DNA of 64,000 bases from Curtobacterium sp. L6-1 (GCF_018885305.1 NZ_CP076544.1:2170001-2234000), one strand, 5' to 3'; positions 33,437 through 42,455 are shown, counted from the stretch's first letter. Made by a program: numbers and translations. Notes: generated by a model not told the origin, from the letters alone.

Positions 33437-33951
33437 AGACGGTGCGGACGACCCGGTTGACCACGCAGCTGGCGGAGGAGGCGATCGCCGGCCTGTCCCT
33501 GCCGGCCGGACCGCTCACCTTCGAGGCGCTCCGCACCGCGCTGCAGACCTGGTTCGGCAAGCCCGTGAAGGTCTCCCCGCTCGAGACGCTGCCGTCGCGC
33601 GACCAGCCGGCGAGCGTCACCGGCCTGTACCTCGACACCGCGGACGCCGGACAGGTCTACTTCCACCCGGACGACCCCCGGCTGTACCAGCTGTTCGTCG
33701 TCCTGCACGAGTTCATGCACATCGCCGCCGGGCACGGGGGCTGCCACGTCCCGGCGGACGTCCTCGGCCGCGGGTACGCGGGCGTGACCGCCGAGGTCTC
33801 GGCGGCCCGCGCACGGGTGCCGGGCCGGACCGCGCCGGACCGCGCACGCACGGTCGACATCGAGGAGCTCGTGGCGGAACGCGGCGCGATGCTGCTGCTC
33901 ACGCGCCTCCAGAAGGCCGGTGCGTCCCCGGGCGAGGAAGCCTTCGCGTGA
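33433..33951 (+). CDS. ImmA/IrrE-like zinc metallopeptidase
   Basis: A 172-residue protein with the zinc-binding motif HEFMH in VVLHEFMHIAAGH (histidine near residue 92). A later glutamate in VDIEELVAERGAMLL could be the third ligand, as in ImmA/IrrE. Family members cleave XRE repressors in response to stress. Here the upstream overlapping gene encodes an XRE protein that is the likely target. Translational coupling by GTGA on both sides supports a fixed complex or cascade. The length is normal for the family. Confidence 0.82.
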   Translation: MKTVRTTRLTTQLAEEAIAGLSLPAGPLTFEALRTALQTWFGKPVKVSPLETLPSRDQPASVTGLYLDTADAGQVYFHPDDPRLYQLFVVLHEFMHIAAGHGGCHVPADVLGRGYAGVTAEVSAARARVPGRTAPDRARTVDIEELVAERGAMLLLTRLQKAGASPGEEAFA

Positions 33952-34856
33952 TCCCGGCCGCCTTCTGGGCAGCCGTCGGCCTGCTCCTGCTGCGGGTCGA
34001 CGCGCTGGCGAGCGCGCAGCGGCGTCCGGCGTTCTTCGCCGCGGCCCTCGCCGTCGTCGGCATCGCCACGGTGGGCGTGGTGTGGCCGGTCGACCGGGTG
34101 GACGAACTGCTCGGCGACGTGAACGCCGTCGACCTCATCCAGGTCCTCGCGGCGACCGCGGCGTTCTGGTTCCTCCGCGACGCCACGCGCGCCCACGCCG
34201 GCTCGGCGGCCCGCTCCCGCCTGCCGTTCCTCGTGGCGGTGCTCGCCGTCGAGACCGTCACCTTCGTCGCGATCCCCGACCACGTGGGCGAGCCGACCAC
34301 CTACATCCACGAGCACCTGCAGTACCCGGCGACGTGGCTCCACATCGTCGTCTACATGGTGGCGATGGGCTGGTTCGCGCTCGACTCGATCCGCGCGCTC
34401 ACGCCGGGTGTCCGCGGCGCCGACGTGCTGTTCGTCGTCGGCTTCGCCCTCGTCGTGCTCGCCGTCGTCGCCGAGCTCGTCGACGTCACGGCGGTGTTCG
34501 TCGCCGGCGAGCAGACGACGTTCTCGCGGACGATGCTCGTCGTGTTCAACGGGCTCTTCTACCCCGGCCTGGTCGCGATCTCGGTCGCGCACGGGTGGCG
34601 CACGGTCCGACGGTTGGCGCCGGTCCTCCGCTGGCGTGCCGTGTCGGTGCGCCTGTTCCTGATCTCCGCGCGCGACCGGAGCGCCGGGGGGCCCGCACTG
34701 CGGCTGACCGGGAACGCCGAGGTCGCCGCCGCCCAGCAGTACATCGAGCTCCGCGACAAGATCGTGGCGGGGCGACTGGAAGTCACCGAGGACGAGGAGC
34801 GCTTCTTGCGACGTGTGGACGAACGGCTCGCGGACGGGGTCAGCGCATGGGTGTGA
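33948..34856 (+). CDS. MAB_1171c-like multi-pass membrane protein
   Basis: A 302-residue protein with about seven membrane segments in the first 210 residues (for example FWAAVGLLLLRVDAL, AAALAVVGIATVGVVW, VLFVVGFALVVLAVVAELV), followed by a cytoplasmic helical tail (AAAQQYIELRDKIVAGRLEV, EDEERFLRRVDERL). The pattern fits MAB_1171c/DUF6545-type actinobacterial proteins, sometimes called putative transporters without proof. It overlaps the peptidase gene before it by 4 nt and the hydrolase gene after it by 10 nt. Such a conserved trio may sense the membrane and signal to the peptidase-regulator pair. That is an inference. Confidence 0.75.
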   Translation: MIPAAFWAAVGLLLLRVDALASAQRRPAFFAAALAVVGIATVGVVWPVDRVDELLGDVNAVDLIQVLAATAAFWFLRDATRAHAGSAARSRLPFLVAVLAVETVTFVAIPDHVGEPTTYIHEHLQYPATWLHIVVYMVAMGWFALDSIRALTPGVRGADVLFVVGFALVVLAVVAELVDVTAVFVAGEQTTFSRTMLVVFNGLFYPGLVAISVAHGWRTVRRLAPVLRWRAVSVRLFLISARDRSAGGPALRLTGNAEVAAAQQYIELRDKIVAGRLEVTEDEERFLRRVDERLADGVSAWV

Positions 34857-35986
34857 TCGGGACGACGGCCGGTGCCGTCGCGGCGGTCGGGATCGCGGCG
34901 GTGACGGCAGCGGGGGTCGTGGTCGCCCGCAAGGCGGTGCACCCGCGGCCGAAGCGGACGGTGACCGTCCTCGAGGTGGGGCCGACGAGCATCACGGTGC
35001 CGTCCGACGAGCAGACGCGCTGCCCCGGCGTCTACCGCGTCTACTTCGACGACGCGCAGCGCAGCGTCCTGGTCGGGGACGTGGTCGCCGACGACGGCGA
35101 GCGCGTCACCCGCGTGGTCCTCGACGGCCAGGAGGCCCGCCCCGCGCCCGGCGACGCCCTCACCTGGAGCGGGTACCTCCTCGACACCCCCGCGGCGGTG
35201 TCGTCGGTCGCCGAGGAGGTCGTGGTCAGCGGTGACGACGGCGACCGACGGGCCTGGTTCTTCCCGGTGCCCGACGCGACGACGTGGGCGATCCACGTGC
35301 ACGGCATCCACTCGGGGCGCCAGGCGATCCTCCGCGCGGTGCCGGACACGCTCGCCGCGGGCATGAGCTCGCTCGTGATTGGCTACCGGGGCGACGTCGA
35401 GGACGACCGCGGGCTGCCGGCCACCTTCGGCACCGACGAGTGGCACGACCTGGACGCCGCGATGCGGTACGCCGTCGACCACGGCGCGGATCGGCTCGTC
35501 CTGGTCGGGTGGTCCATGGGGGCGACGATCGCGATGCACGCCGCCAACGACTCCGCGCTCCGGGACCGCGTCGACGCGATGGTGCTGGTGTGCCCGGCGC
35601 TCGACTGGTTCGCGGCGCTCGGCTCGGGAGCACGCAAGGCCGGCTTCCCGGGCTTCCTCGGGGCGCTCGGGGCCGTCGCGCTCACCGTCCCCGGCCTGGC
35701 ACGGCTGGCGGGCCTGCGGAAGCCGATCCCGTTCCGGTTGATGCGTCCGACGGCGCCGGCGGGCGTGCCGATGCTCCTGCTCCACAGCGTCGGCGACCGG
35801 GACGTGCCGATCGAGGCGTCCCGGCGTTTCGTCGCGCAGACGGGCGCGCAGGCCACCCTGGTCGAGGTCCCGCCCTGCCCGCACGGCAGCGAGATGAACC
35901 GGGACCCCGAGCTGTTCCACGACGCCGTGGCACGGTTCCTCACCCGAACGGGTGCCCTATCCGAGGACGCTGCCGTACACGGATAG
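34847..35986 (+). CDS. Alpha/beta hydrolase with N-terminal anchor
   Basis: A 379-residue hydrolase. The first 28 residues form a hydrophobic anchor (GAVAAVGIAAVTAAGVVVARK). About 110 residues of unassigned beta-rich sequence follow. The hydrolase domain comes next: VHGIHSGRQAI forms the oxyanion loop, VGWSMGATIA contains the nucleophile S223, HSVGDRDVPIEASRR the acid, and PPCPHGSEMNRD the catalytic His. The start overlaps the membrane-protein gene by 10 nt, so it is the fourth gene of the XRE-peptidase operon. A lipase or esterase role on the inner or outer membrane face is possible. Confidence 0.85.
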   Translation: MGVIGTTAGAVAAVGIAAVTAAGVVVARKAVHPRPKRTVTVLEVGPTSITVPSDEQTRCPGVYRVYFDDAQRSVLVGDVVADDGERVTRVVLDGQEARPAPGDALTWSGYLLDTPAAVSSVAEEVVVSGDDGDRRAWFFPVPDATTWAIHVHGIHSGRQAILRAVPDTLAAGMSSLVIGYRGDVEDDRGLPATFGTDEWHDLDAAMRYAVDHGADRLVLVGWSMGATIAMHAANDSALRDRVDAMVLVCPALDWFAALGSGARKAGFPGFLGALGAVALTVPGLARLAGLRKPIPFRLMRPTAPAGVPMLLLHSVGDRDVPIEASRRFVAQTGAQATLVEVPPCPHGSEMNRDPELFHDAVARFLTRTGALSEDAAVHG

Positions 35987-36034
35987 GGTATCGTCGGTGT
36001 CAGCGGTCGGCATCGTCATGGGGGGGATGCCGAC
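35955..36034. terminator. Two hairpins between convergent hydrolase genes
   Basis: Hairpin 1 pairs CCCTATCCG (35955) with CGGATAGGG (35980-35988) and covers the stop codon of the upstream gene. Hairpin 2 pairs GTCGGCATC (36006-36014) with GATGCCGAC (36026-36034). Together they can end transcription from both sides. Confidence 0.6.
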
Positions 36035-36048
36035 CCGACCGGCCCGTC

Positions 36049-36921
36049 TCAGACCGGAGCGACCGACGTGTCGAGCCACCGGACGAGGTCGGCGACCACC
36101 TCGTCGCGGTTCGTCTCGTTGTAGACCTCGTGCCGCGCTCCCTCGTAGACCCGGACGGTCACGTCGGTCAGGCCGCCGCGTCGCCGGTAGGCCCGGGCCA
36201 GCAGGCCGACGGAGCGGGGTCCGCCGAGGGAGTCCTCCGACCCGACCTGCAGCAGCACCGGCAGGTCGTTCGGGATGCGTCGACGCGGCAGGCCGAGCAG
36301 TCGGAGCGTGTCCGGCAGGCCGAACAGCCCGAGCACGTCCGCCTCGACGGCCAGCGGGTCGAGCCCGACGGCGTCGATCACGGCGCGGTCGCGGGTCAGC
36401 CACTCGTGCGTCGTCGGCCCGGAGGCCGCGTGCCGCCGGTTCAGGTCGCCGCCGTTCATGAACCCGGGCAGGCGCAGTGCGGTCGCGGAGAGGACGACGC
36501 CGGCGTACCGCTCGGAGGCGGTGTTGAGGATCCGCTGCGCCATCAGGGAGCCCCACGAGTGCCCGAGGAGCACGACGGGCAGACCGGGGTCCTCGGCGAG
36601 CGCGACGGTCGTCATCTGCTCGACGGCCGCGATCGCCGCCCGGAGCCCGCCGGGTCCGAGCCGCCCGAGCTTGCCGTGGTCACCGTCCCACTGCGCGAGC
36701 CCGGTCCGGCCGTGCCCGCGCTGGTCGTTCGCGTGCACCGTCCACCCGGCGCGGACGAGGTCCTGCGCGAGCGGCTCGTAGCGCAGCCCGTGCTCCCCCA
36801 CACCGTGGACGATCTGCACGATGCCCTTCGGCCGACCGGCACGCCAGGTCGAGTAGACGATCTCGACTCCATGGGCGTCGGTGAATGAGGAGTCTCCCCG
36901 GGCGGCTGAGAAGGTGGGCAC
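36049..36921 (-). CDS. Monoacylglycerol lipase-like alpha/beta hydrolase
   Basis: A 290-residue serine hydrolase of the lysophospholipase / monoglyceride lipase group. IVQIVHGVGEHGLRYEPLAQ is the N-terminal loop, NDQRGHGRTG follows strand 4, LLGHSWGSLMAQ holds the nucleophilic serine, VGSEDSLGG the acid, and YEGARHEVYNETNR the catalytic histidine. GTG 36921 is chosen because AGGA lies 7 nt upstream; an in-frame ATG at 36954 would add 11 residues. It is divergent from the PiT phosphate transporter. Confidence 0.88.
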   Translation of the reverse strand: MPTFSAARGDSSFTDAHGVEIVYSTWRAGRPKGIVQIVHGVGEHGLRYEPLAQDLVRAGWTVHANDQRGHGRTGLAQWDGDHGKLGRLGPGGLRAAIAAVEQMTTVALAEDPGLPVVLLGHSWGSLMAQRILNTASERYAGVVLSATALRLPGFMNGGDLNRRHAASGPTTHEWLTRDRAVIDAVGLDPLAVEADVLGLFGLPDTLRLLGLPRRRIPNDLPVLLQVGSEDSLGGPRSVGLLARAYRRRGGLTDVTVRVYEGARHEVYNETNRDEVVADLVRWLDTSVAPV

Positions 36922-36999
36922 GGCGTCATCCTGGCAGACGTCGGACGTGTTCATCCGGCGTTCACGCGGACCTTCGGGTACCGGCCTAGCGTCTCGCGC

Positions 37000-38142
37000 A
37001 TGGACGTCCTCGTCATCGTCGTGCTGGTGATCGTGGTGGCCCTCGTGTTCGACTTCACGAACGGGTTCCACGACACCGCGAACGCCATGGCCACCTCGGT
37101 GGCCACGGGTGCCTTCAAGCCCCGCACCGCCGTCCTCATCTCCGCCGTGCTGAACCTGGTGGGTGCGTTCCTGTCCACCGAGGTGGCGAAGACCGTCTCG
37201 CAGGGCATCATCCGCGAGGGCCAGGACGGCGTCCACATCTCCCCCACGATGATCTTCGCGGGCCTGGTCGGGGCCGTGCTGTGGAACCTCGCGACCTGGT
37301 ACTTCGGCCTGCCGTCGTCGTCCACGCACGCGCTGTTCGGCGGGCTCATCGGAGCGTCGATCATCGGCGCGGGGACGGACTCGGTCGACTGGGCCACCGT
37401 CGTGTCGAAGGTCGTGCTGCCCGCGCTGCTCTCGCCGCTCATCGCCGGGGTGATCGCCCTCGTCGCGACCTACCTGGCCTACACCCTGACGAAGAACGCG
37501 ACGACGCACGGTGCGGCCACGGGCTTCCGGCACGGTCAGACGGTCTCGGCGTCGCTGGTCTCGCTGGCGCACGGCACGAACGACGCGCAGAAGACCATGG
37601 GCGTCATCACCCTGACCCTCATCGCCGCGAACTACCAGGACGCCGGCACCGGGCCGGTCCTCTGGGTGGTCCTGGCGTGCGGTCTCGCGATCGCCCTTGG
37701 CACGTACATGGGCGGCTGGCGCATCATGCAGACCGTCGGCAAGAAGATCTCCGACGTGCAGTCCCCGCAGGGCTTCGCGGCGGAGACGAGCTCGGCCGCG
37801 ACGATCCTGGTCTCGTCGCACCTGGGCTTCGCGCTCTCCACCACCCACGTGACGTCCGGCTCGGTGATCGGGTCGGGCCTCGGCAAGAAGCTCGCCGACG
37901 TGCACTGGGGCGTCGTCGGCAAGATCGTCATCGCCTGGGTGGTCACCCTGCCCTCCGCCGCGGTGGTCGGCGGCCTGGCGACCTGGATGGCGGCGAGCTC
38001 GACCATCGGCCTGGTCCTGGTGGCGGTGCTCGCCCTCGCCGGCGGCCTGACCTTCTTCGTCCTGGCCCGACGCAAGCCGATCAGCGCGGACGACGTCCAC
38101 GAGGGCAGCACGGAGCGCGAGCCCGTGGCCGCCGGGAACTGA
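37000..38142 (+). CDS. pit: PiT family inorganic phosphate transporter
   Basis: A 380-residue membrane protein that moves metal-phosphate complexes with protons. Both PiT signatures are clear: FDFTNGFHDTANAMATSVA near the N terminus and SLAHGTNDAQKTMGVITL near residue 190. SSSTHALFGGLIGAS and STTHVTSGSVIGSG complete the two inverted halves. About ten membrane helices are visible. The cytoplasmic tail ends soon after helix 10. An 89-residue two-TM protein follows 11 bp later. Confidence 0.95.
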   Translation: MDVLVIVVLVIVVALVFDFTNGFHDTANAMATSVATGAFKPRTAVLISAVLNLVGAFLSTEVAKTVSQGIIREGQDGVHISPTMIFAGLVGAVLWNLATWYFGLPSSSTHALFGGLIGASIIGAGTDSVDWATVVSKVVLPALLSPLIAGVIALVATYLAYTLTKNATTHGAATGFRHGQTVSASLVSLAHGTNDAQKTMGVITLTLIAANYQDAGTGPVLWVVLACGLAIALGTYMGGWRIMQTVGKKISDVQSPQGFAAETSSAATILVSSHLGFALSTTHVTSGSVIGSGLGKKLADVHWGVVGKIVIAWVVTLPSAAVVGGLATWMAASSTIGLVLVAVLALAGGLTFFVLARRKPISADDVHEGSTEREPVAAGN

Positions 38143-38153
38143 GGGAGGACCCG

Positions 38154-38423
38154 ATGCACATCGACTTCACCGCCATCGCGACCGTCGCCGGGGTCGGCTT
38201 CGTCGCCGCCGTCAGCGTCGTGCTGCTCTACACGCTCGGGCTGCGCCTGCTGGGCACCGGGCAGCCGACCGACGCCGGCGGCGAGCGCACGCAGTACGCC
38301 GAGGAGACGCCGCGGTCGGGCACGACACCGCGGGCCGCGTACCTCGGCGCAGGTGTCTGCTTCGCGCTCTGCGGCGCCGCCGTCCTGTACGGCATCTGGT
38401 TGACGATCCCCCAGTTCCACTGA
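38154..38423 (+). CDS. Small two-TM protein downstream of pit
   Basis: An 89-residue protein with hydrophobic helices at about 8-30 (VAGVGFVAAVSVVLLYTLGL) and 63-85 (AYLGAGVCFALCGAAVLYGI), joined by a hydrophilic linker. The start is 11 bp after the pit stop behind GAGGA, so it is co-transcribed. Small proteins in this position occur next to pit in other actinobacteria and might modulate the transporter, which is inferred only. Confidence 0.75.
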   Translation: MHIDFTAIATVAGVGFVAAVSVVLLYTLGLRLLGTGQPTDAGGERTQYAEETPRSGTTPRAAYLGAGVCFALCGAAVLYGIWLTIPQFH

Positions 38424-38466
38424 CCGCACGAGACGCCACCGTCTGCTCGAGACACCACCTCGGACA

Positions 38467-38496
38467 CGAGACGCCGCCGGTCCCGGCGGCGTCTCG
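38467..38496 (+). terminator. Hairpin terminator, GAGACGCCGCCGG type
   Basis: CGAGACGCCGCCG pairs perfectly with CGGCGGCGTCTCG around a GTCC loop, about 45 bp after the small membrane protein. The same sequence core recurs at 61190. Confidence 0.85.
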
Positions 38497-38705
38497 TCCG
38501 TCGTGCGGCGTCACCCGGAGACGGGCCCGTCTCACAGGTAGGCCCGCCTCACAAGCTGGGCAGGCGGACCCGCCTCGCAGGCTGGGCAGGCTGGGCAGGC
38601 AGACCCGTCCCGCAGGCGGGCCCACCCCGCCCTCGGCCACGTCCCGCCTCCGGCCGGGAGGCCCGCCCCACCCGACCGACAGGCGCAGCCTGGCAGGATC
38701 GCCGG
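38497..38705. other. Repeat-rich intergenic stretch
   Basis: Short direct repeats around GCTGGGCAGGC and GGCCCGCCTC occupy about 38535-38612, followed by a GGGAGGCCC motif. No gene or RNA was recognised. The stretch ends at the GTG of the acetamidase gene. Confidence 0.5.
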
Positions 38706-39644
38706 GTGACCCATCACCGCATCGCGACCACCGAGGACAACGCCGTCGACGTGTTCACCGCCGAGCGCGCACCCGTGCTGACGGTCGAGCCCGGCGACAC
38801 CGTCACGGTCCACACGCTCGACGCCGCCGGGTACACCGAGCGTCTGCCGGCCCCGGGTGTCGAAGTGCCGACCCTCATCAGCCCCCGACGGGGCCACTGC
38901 CTGCTCGGGCCGATCGCGGTGTCGGGCGCCCGTCCCGGCCAGGTGCTGGCGGTCCGGTTCGACGAACTCGTGCCGGACGACTGGGGCTACACGGCCTCCG
39001 GTGGTGTGGACACCGAGCTGAACCGCGCGCTCGGGCTCGCCGACCCGTCGTCCCGCGGCCCACTGCTGTGGGACGTCGACGCGTCCGCGGGCACGGCTCG
39101 GAACCAGCTGGGTCTCGGCGTCCGCACGGCACCGTTCCTCGGGGTCGTCGGCCTCCCGCCCGAGCCGACCGGCGAGCACTCCACGATCCCGCCGCGCAGT
39201 GCGGGCGGCGGCAACATCGACTGCCGCGAGCTCGTCGCCGGTGCCACCCTGTACCTGCCGGTGACGGTGCCCGACGCGCTGCTGACGGTCGGCGACGGAC
39301 ACGCCGCGCAGGGCGACGGCGAGGTTTCCGGCACGGCCGTCGAGTGCGGGATGACGACCACGATGACCCTGTCCCTGCTCGACGCGGCACCGGTCGCAGG
39401 CATCCACGCCGACACCCCGGCGGGGAGGATCACGTTCGGCTTCGACGCCGACCTCAACACGGCGACGACGACGGCCCTCGACCGGATGGTCGACTGGATC
39501 GCGGCGGAGCACGGCATCGGTCGCGCCGAGGCGCTCGCGATGGCCAGCGTCGCGGCGAGCATGCGCATCACGCAGGTCGCCAACCGCACGTGGGGCGTCC
39601 ACGCCCTGCTCGCGCACGACGCGATCCTCACGCAGGCCCGCTGA
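38706..39644 (+). CDS. Acetamidase/formamidase family protein
   Basis: A 312-residue FmdA/AmdA-type amidase that hydrolyses short amides to acid and ammonia. Signature pieces are VEPGDTVTVHTLDA, GPIAVSGARPGQVLAV, and PPRSAGGGNIDCRELVAGATLYLPV, the last being the conserved metal/active-site block. GDGHAAQGDGEVSGTAVE is also strongly typical. It starts at GTG 38706 and is a single-gene unit followed by a hairpin. Confidence 0.92.
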   Translation: MTHHRIATTEDNAVDVFTAERAPVLTVEPGDTVTVHTLDAAGYTERLPAPGVEVPTLISPRRGHCLLGPIAVSGARPGQVLAVRFDELVPDDWGYTASGGVDTELNRALGLADPSSRGPLLWDVDASAGTARNQLGLGVRTAPFLGVVGLPPEPTGEHSTIPPRSAGGGNIDCRELVAGATLYLPVTVPDALLTVGDGHAAQGDGEVSGTAVECGMTTTMTLSLLDAAPVAGIHADTPAGRITFGFDADLNTATTTALDRMVDWIAAEHGIGRAEALAMASVAASMRITQVANRTWGVHALLAHDAILTQAR

Positions 39645-39650
39645 CGGACG

Positions 39651-39698
39651 GGAGGTCCGGCCGCGGCGAGCAGATCTGCTCACGGCGGTCGGGCCTCC
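39651..39698 (+). terminator. Imperfect hairpin of the GGGAGGCC family
   Basis: GGAGGTCCGGCCGC pairs with GCGGTCGGGCCTCC with two mismatches, and the centre GAGCAGATCTGCTC is itself a perfect palindrome. It lies between the convergent acetamidase and SDR genes. Confidence 0.65.
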
Positions 39699-39736
39699 AG
39701 TCCGGTGCTGCCGACGGAGAGCCGGCGCACGGAAGG

Positions 39737-40489
39737 TCAGTGTGCGGAGTAGCCGCCGTCGACCAGGTGGTAGCTGCCGCTGATGAAGGACGCCTGGTCG
39801 CTGAGCAGGAACAGGACGAGTGCGGCGACCTCGGCGTCGGTGCCGAGACGGCCGGCGGCGTGCTGCGCCTCGAGGCCCGCGAGCTCGTCGTCGCTCAGCG
39901 AGGACCGGACGAGCGGGGTGTCGATGAAGCCGGGGCCGACGGCGTTCGTGCGGACGCCCTTCGCGGTGTACTCGAGCGCCGCGACCTTCGTGAGGCCGAC
40001 GAGGGCGTGCTTCGAGGCCACGTAGGCGGCGTTGTGTGCGAGCCCCACCGAGCCGAGGACCGACGACATGTTGACGATGGCGCCACCGCCGGACGCCAGG
40101 ATCGCCGGGATCTCGTAGCGCAGGCCGTAGAAGACGCCGTCGAGGTCGACGCCGCGGACCCGGTCCCACGCCGCGACGTCGTACTCGCCGATGGGCTGCG
40201 GAGCGGCACCGATGCCGGCGTTGTTGACGGCCAGGTGCAGGGCGCCGTAGGTGTCGACCGCGAACTGCACGGCACGCTCGTTGTCCGCCGCGATCGCCGA
40301 GTTCGCCGCGACGGCCGCAGCGGTCCCGCCGGCCTGCTCGATCTCGGCGACGACGCGCTCGGCGGCCTCCTCCTTGATGTCGGTGACGACGACCGAGGCG
40401 CCCGCTGCCGCGAGCTCCTTCGCGATCGCTTCCCCGATGCCACTGCCGCCGCCGGTGACGACCGCGACCTTGCCCTGGAACCCGCTCAT
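39737..40489 (-). CDS. SDR family oxidoreductase
   Basis: A 250-residue classical short-chain dehydrogenase. VVTGGGSGIGEAIA is the cofactor loop, and VVVTDIKEEAAE suggests NAD preference from the Asp after strand 2. NNAGIGAAP, SSVLGSVGLAHNAAYVASK (catalytic Ser, Tyr, Lys) and PGFIDTPLV follow. A GAGGAGGAG stretch lies upstream of ATG 40489. It is divergent from a MarR gene, with an operator-like inverted repeat between them, so it is a likely target of that regulator. The substrate is unknown. Confidence 0.9.
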   Translation of the reverse strand: MSGFQGKVAVVTGGGSGIGEAIAKELAAAGASVVVTDIKEEAAERVVAEIEQAGGTAAAVAANSAIAADNERAVQFAVDTYGALHLAVNNAGIGAAPQPIGEYDVAAWDRVRGVDLDGVFYGLRYEIPAILASGGGAIVNMSSVLGSVGLAHNAAYVASKHALVGLTKVAALEYTAKGVRTNAVGPGFIDTPLVRSSLSDDELAGLEAQHAAGRLGTDAEVAALVLFLLSDQASFISGSYHLVDGGYSAH

Positions 40490-40587
40490 GTCCGCTGCTC
40501 CTCCTCGGGCGTTGAGCCCGTGTCGACTGCACGACACCTGTCGCGCATGTCGCCGAGGATACGCCCGGCGCCTCCCGTCCCGCTGAT

Positions 40588-40612
40588 CATTGGTTCGTTC
40601 GCTGAACTAATG
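40588..40612. promoter_or_regulatory. Probable MarR operator between SDR and MarR genes
   Basis: CATTGGTTC (40588-40596) and GAACTAATG (40604-40612) form 9-bp arms with one mismatch and a 7-nt spacer. It lies 17 bp before the MarR start, in the shared promoter region of the divergent genes, and fits autoregulation and control of both transcripts. Confidence 0.6.
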
Positions 40613-40628
40613 AGTTAGGCTGGACGAT

Positions 40629-41093
40629 GTGACCGCCATGGACCCACCCCCCGCACCCGTGCCGCCGCGGGCCGATCCGGGAGCGCCGCTCGCGACCGAC
40701 GTCCGCATCGCGGTCAACCGGCTGTCCCGCACCCTCCGCGCGCAGAAGGCCGACACCACCGTCAGCGACGCCCAGTTCTCCGCCCTCGCCCTGCTGCACC
40801 GCGAGGGCCCGATGTCGCTCGCCGACCTCAGCCGGCACGAGGGCGTGACGCCGCCGTCGATGACGAAGACCGTCACCGTCCTGATCGACCGCGGGCTGCT
40901 CACGAAGGACGACCACGGCGACGACCGCCGCAAGGTCCTGCTCGACCCCACCCCCGCCGGCCGCGACCTCGTCGTCCAGACCCGGCAGCGGCGGGACGGC
41001 TGGCTCACCCCGCGCCTGGCCGACCTCACCCCCGGTGAGCGGAAGACCCTCGCCGCCGCCACCGACATCATGCGGAGGCTCGCCGCCCAGTGA
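40629..41093 (+). CDS. MarR family transcriptional regulator
   Basis: A 154-residue regulator. QFSALALLHREGPMSLADL and GVTPPSMTKTVTVLIDRGL form the recognition helices, and DRRKVLLDPTPAGRDLV is the wing. Its GTG 40629 leads directly into an MFS exporter gene with a 4-nt overlap. Regulator and pump therefore form one unit, and the regulator probably represses the pump until a substrate binds. The divergent SDR gene shares the operator region. Confidence 0.9.
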   Translation: MTAMDPPPAPVPPRADPGAPLATDVRIAVNRLSRTLRAQKADTTVSDAQFSALALLHREGPMSLADLSRHEGVTPPSMTKTVTVLIDRGLLTKDDHGDDRRKVLLDPTPAGRDLVVQTRQRRDGWLTPRLADLTPGERKTLAAATDIMRRLAAQ

Positions 41094-42436
41094 GTGCCAT
41101 GTTCCGGTCCCTCTCGGGACGCAACTACCGCATCTGGTTCGCCGGTGCCCTCGTGTCGAACATCGGCACGTGGATGCAGCGCACCGCCCAGGACTGGATC
41201 GTCCTCACCCAGCTCACCGACGACGACGCGGTCGCGGTGGGCGTGACGATGGCGCTGCAGTTCGGCCCGCAGCTCCTCCTGCTGCCGTGGACCGGCCTGG
41301 TCGCCGACCGCTTCGACCGGCGCCGCATGCTCATGCTCACGCAGGGGCTCATGGGCCTGCTCGGCCTCGGGCTCGCCGTCATGGTGCTCACCGACACCGC
41401 CACGCTCTGGTCGCTCTACGGCTTCGCGCTCGCCCTCGGGGTCGTGGCTGCCTTCGACACCCCGGTCCGCCAGGCGTTCGTGTCCGACGTGGTCACGGGC
41501 GAGGACGTGTCGAACGCCGTCGCCCTCAACTCCGCTTCCTTCAACGCCGCCCGGCTCATCGGCCCCGCGGTCGCGGGCGTGCTCATCGCCGCGATCGGCT
41601 CCGGCTGGGTGTTCGTCATCAACGCGGCCTCGTTCCTGGCCGTCCTCGTGGCGCTGCACTTCGTCGATCCCCGACAGCTCGCGGACCGACCACGGGCCGC
41701 CCGGGGACGCGGGCAACTGGTCGCCGGCTTCCGGTACGTGCGGACACGGCCGGACATCGTGGTCGTGCTCGCGATGATCTTCGTCGTCGGCACCTTCGGC
41801 GTGAACTTCCCGATCTTCACCTCGACGATGGCGCGGGTCGAGTTCCACCGGGGCGCCGGCGAGTTCGGTCTGCTCAACTCCGTGATGGCGGTCGGCTCCG
41901 TGCTCGGCGCCCTGCTCTCCGCCCGGCGTGACGCCCCGCGGATGCGCACGCTCACCCTGGCCGCCGGCGGGTTCGGCCTCGCCTGCACCGCCGCCGCCTT
42001 CGCCCCCACGTACTGGACGTTCGCGGTCCTGCTCGCCTTCGTCGGGCTCGCGGCCCTGACGTTCATGACCACCGCGAACGCCCTCGTGCAGACCACCACG
42101 GCACCGGCGATGCGCGGCCGCGTGATGGCGCTGTACATGGCGATCTTCGCCGGGGGCACCCCGATCGGTGCCCCGGTCGTCGGCGGCATCGCGGACGCCT
42201 GGGGACCCCGCTGGGCGATCGGTGTCGGCGCGCTGTCGGGTTTCGTCGCACTCGCGATCGCCCTCGTCTGGCTCGTCCGGTTCCAGCACGTGCGGCTGCG
42301 GTACGACGCGGACACCCCGCTGCACCTGGCCGTCACGCGGTCGGTACCCGTCGTCGGCACCCGGGCGGCGCGGGCCGCCGTCCGTCGGGAGCTCGAGCAC
42401 GACGAGGTGGTGGCGGACCGGTCCAGCGCGGTCTGA
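41090..42436 (+). CDS. MFS exporter (EntS/DHA3-like)
   Basis: A 448-residue 12-TM transporter. The start FRSLSGRNYRIWFAGALVSNIGTWMQRTAQDW is typical of the DHA3 group that includes the enterobactin exporter EntS. GLVADRFDRRRMLM is motif A. The cytoplasmic tail is about 45 residues. It overlaps the upstream MarR gene by GTGA. The role is efflux of an unknown compound, possibly the MarR ligand. Confidence 0.9.
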   Translation: MSAMFRSLSGRNYRIWFAGALVSNIGTWMQRTAQDWIVLTQLTDDDAVAVGVTMALQFGPQLLLLPWTGLVADRFDRRRMLMLTQGLMGLLGLGLAVMVLTDTATLWSLYGFALALGVVAAFDTPVRQAFVSDVVTGEDVSNAVALNSASFNAARLIGPAVAGVLIAAIGSGWVFVINAASFLAVLVALHFVDPRQLADRPRAARGRGQLVAGFRYVRTRPDIVVVLAMIFVVGTFGVNFPIFTSTMARVEFHRGAGEFGLLNSVMAVGSVLGALLSARRDAPRMRTLTLAAGGFGLACTAAAFAPTYWTFAVLLAFVGLAALTFMTTANALVQTTTAPAMRGRVMALYMAIFAGGTPIGAPVVGGIADAWGPRWAIGVGALSGFVALAIALVWLVRFQHVRLRYDADTPLHLAVTRSVPVVGTRAARAAVRRELEHDEVVADRSSAV

Positions 42437-42455
42437 CCGGGCGGTCGGGGTCGGG

